Position numbers and translations under genes: made by a program
Notes under the pieces: model-generated
Database searches by the model: none
What the model was told of the DNA's origin: nothing
The model's input: only the letters and a program-made list of their open reading frames with translations
Assembly: GCF_012489685.1 (NCBI RefSeq)
Contig: NC_080043.1
Span: 38,393,127 to 38,457,126 of the forward strand
Length of the DNA: 64,000 bases
DNA from: Lotus japonicus
Lineage: Eukaryota; Streptophyta; Magnoliopsida; Fabales; Fabaceae
Reading direction: 5' to 3'
Part shown: positions 62,896-64,000 of the stretch, piece by piece
How positions within the stretch are numbered: position 1 is the first letter of the stretch
Layout of the letters: each line of letters begins with the position of its first letter

Positions 62896-64000
62896 GTACT
62901 CGCACCACTTTGTTTTATCCAACGCCACTCGGGGCGGGTCGGCCTCTTTCTCACCCTCCTCAACCGTGTGAGTTGCCTTGACCTCTCGAAGCAACCCCGT
63001 CAGATGTGCATTAAGGCTCTTACCTGACTCCTCTCGTCGGCGAGGATCAGCTTGATGCCACGGTCTGCGATGCTCAAAATTTTCTCTCTTAGGGTACAAT
63101 GGCTCCTTCACAGCCTTTTCCTCTGTCCTCACCTTCCTGTCTCGCTTTCTGCTGCCCTCTCCCCTCTCCTTATTCTGCTTTTCTTCTGGCGAAGCGTCCC
63201 CTGGTTCGTCGTCTTTCTCCATTTTCGCGCGCCTTCGCTTGAAAGCATCATCTTCCTCGTCCAGGATGTAGGTGTTTGCTCGCGTCCGGATCTTTGCCAT
63301 GGACCGAGCCGGCTTGCGGCTCAACTTTCTGTTCAGCTTCCCCGGCTGCAACCCGTTCTTGAAGGCACGCGCGCAGGCGTGCGGCTCTGACTCCTCAATT
63401 TTGACTGATGCTGCGATGAATCGTTTTACATACTGCTTCAGAGTCTCGCCCTCAGATTGGCGGACATTGTAGAGATCCGCAATTGTCACCTGCTTGGTTT
63501 TACTAGCGGAAAACTGGACGAGGAATTTTGATGAGAAGTCACGGAAATTAGTGATGGATCCTCGGGGTAGCGTGGTAAACCATGCCATGGCTGTGCCTTT
63601 GAACGTAGCTGGAAACATCCTGCACTTCATAGCGTCGGAAGTGGCACTGATCATCATTTTTGTGTTGAAATATAGCAGGTGCTCTTTGGGATCAGCTTTC
63701 CCGCTGTATGTCTCCACGACAGTATTCTTCATGTTATCTGGTATGACAACCTCCCTTACTGCCGCTGAGAATGGTTCGAATTCAGCCACGGCTTCCGCCT
63801 CGCGTTCCCCTTCATCCTGCTGCTCGGAACGGTAATACTCTAGCTATTCTTGCAAGAAATCATTCCGCTGTCGTATATCATCAACACTATGGATCAAACG
63901 CCTCCAGTCTTGGCCAGAAATCGGTGCCTGAGGTGCCGAATTCTCCTCTCCCGAAGCTTCGAGTGAGTGTGTTGGTGATCTCTGCTGCTCCGGTGGAGTC
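62896..64000 (-). pseudogene. Element 2 gag (5' part, runs to window edge)
   Basis: Minus-strand Gag from the window edge to WCEY at about 62901, where element 5 splits the zinc-knuckle motif. The frame from the right edge contains a TAG at 63844-63846, in the stretch where element 1 reads LQEQLEYY, and is then open for over 300 residues. Blocks: FEPFSAAVREVVIPDNMKN, KCRMFPATFKGTAMAWFTTL, GSITNFRDFSSKFLVQFSAS, LKQYVKRFIAASVKIEESE and a basic region. It is better preserved than the gag of element 1. Start codon and leader lie outside the window. Confidence 0.82.

Larger units (their letters stand above)
29734..64000 (-). mobile_element. Element 2: second Tat-like element, minus strand, runs off the right edge
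   Basis: Its 3' LTR (29734-30052) is the inverse of the element 1 LTR. Moving right on the minus strand come the 3' untranslated region, the antisense ORF (which reads plus), a spacer, protease and gag to the window end. Elements 3, 4 and 5 interrupt it. Like element 1 it lacks RT, RNase H and integrase, so both copies belong to one non-autonomous family. The 5' LTR and right TSD are outside the window; the bases before 29734 are tctgt. Confidence 0.85.

Overview
This window is plant nuclear DNA with almost no host coding capacity. It is a stack of transposable elements nested inside one another. A eudicot, most likely a legume, is the best guess. The only host-like gene is a broken SAG101-type lipase-like gene (a family known from eudicots). 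The retroelements are typical of plants: Ty3/gypsy Tat-, Athila- and Tekay-like, a SIRE/Maximus-like Ty1/copia, and L1-type LINEs with a plant-type RNase H. The legume assignment is an inference from overall resemblance only.

Left part, 1-17.9 kb. About 1.3 kb of unassigned AT-rich sequence is followed by a small tandem array (1308-17830). Each unit pairs a SAG101-like lipase exon with a hAT transposase dimerisation fragment and a CA microsatellite. The second unit is split by a 14.5-kb Tat-like LTR retrotransposon (element 1, 2876-17405, TSD acaac). That element is itself split inside its protease frame by an Athila-like non-autonomous element (4882-12001, TSD acaga/acgga). The 3' LTR of the Athila-like element contains a complete 396-bp TRIM (11157-11552, TSD attac) with tRNA-like A and B boxes.

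Middle part, 17.9-29.7 kb. Three minus-strand LINE copies lie side by side. The middle one carries a 288-bp MITE. The third is interrupted by a 3.4-kb chromovirus-type solo LTR (26089-29472, TSD tctaa).

Right part, 29.7-64 kb. The last LINE is cut by element 2, a second Tat-like copy in minus orientation that runs off the right edge. Three elements have inserted into element 2, each with a clean 5-bp TSD. Element 3 is a nearly intact Tekay-like chromovirus (31670-44388, actaa) with almost identical 4-kb LTRs. Element 4 is a non-autonomous LTR element carrying an ORF I do not recognise (47741-53581, cgcac). Element 5 is a 3.7-kb solo LTR (54081-62895, gtact), which itself holds element 6, a gag-only copia element whose LTRs look identical (57447-62592, acgac). 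Removing the insertions and one TSD copy restores continuous frames across the junctions, which supports the boundaries.

Functionally, the window shows autonomous-looking machinery (element 3, LINE reverse transcriptases) next to several families that keep only Gag, LTRs and priming sites and must move in trans. The most unusual features are: a protein conserved between two diverged chromovirus LTRs and encoded inside the LTR, downstream of a conserved splice-donor-like site and an array of small hairpins; antisense genes in the Tat-like family, one with its own TATA box and poly(A) signal; the tRNA-like TRIM; and a second partial Gag fused after the protease in the Athila-like element. All identity and age statements are by eye.
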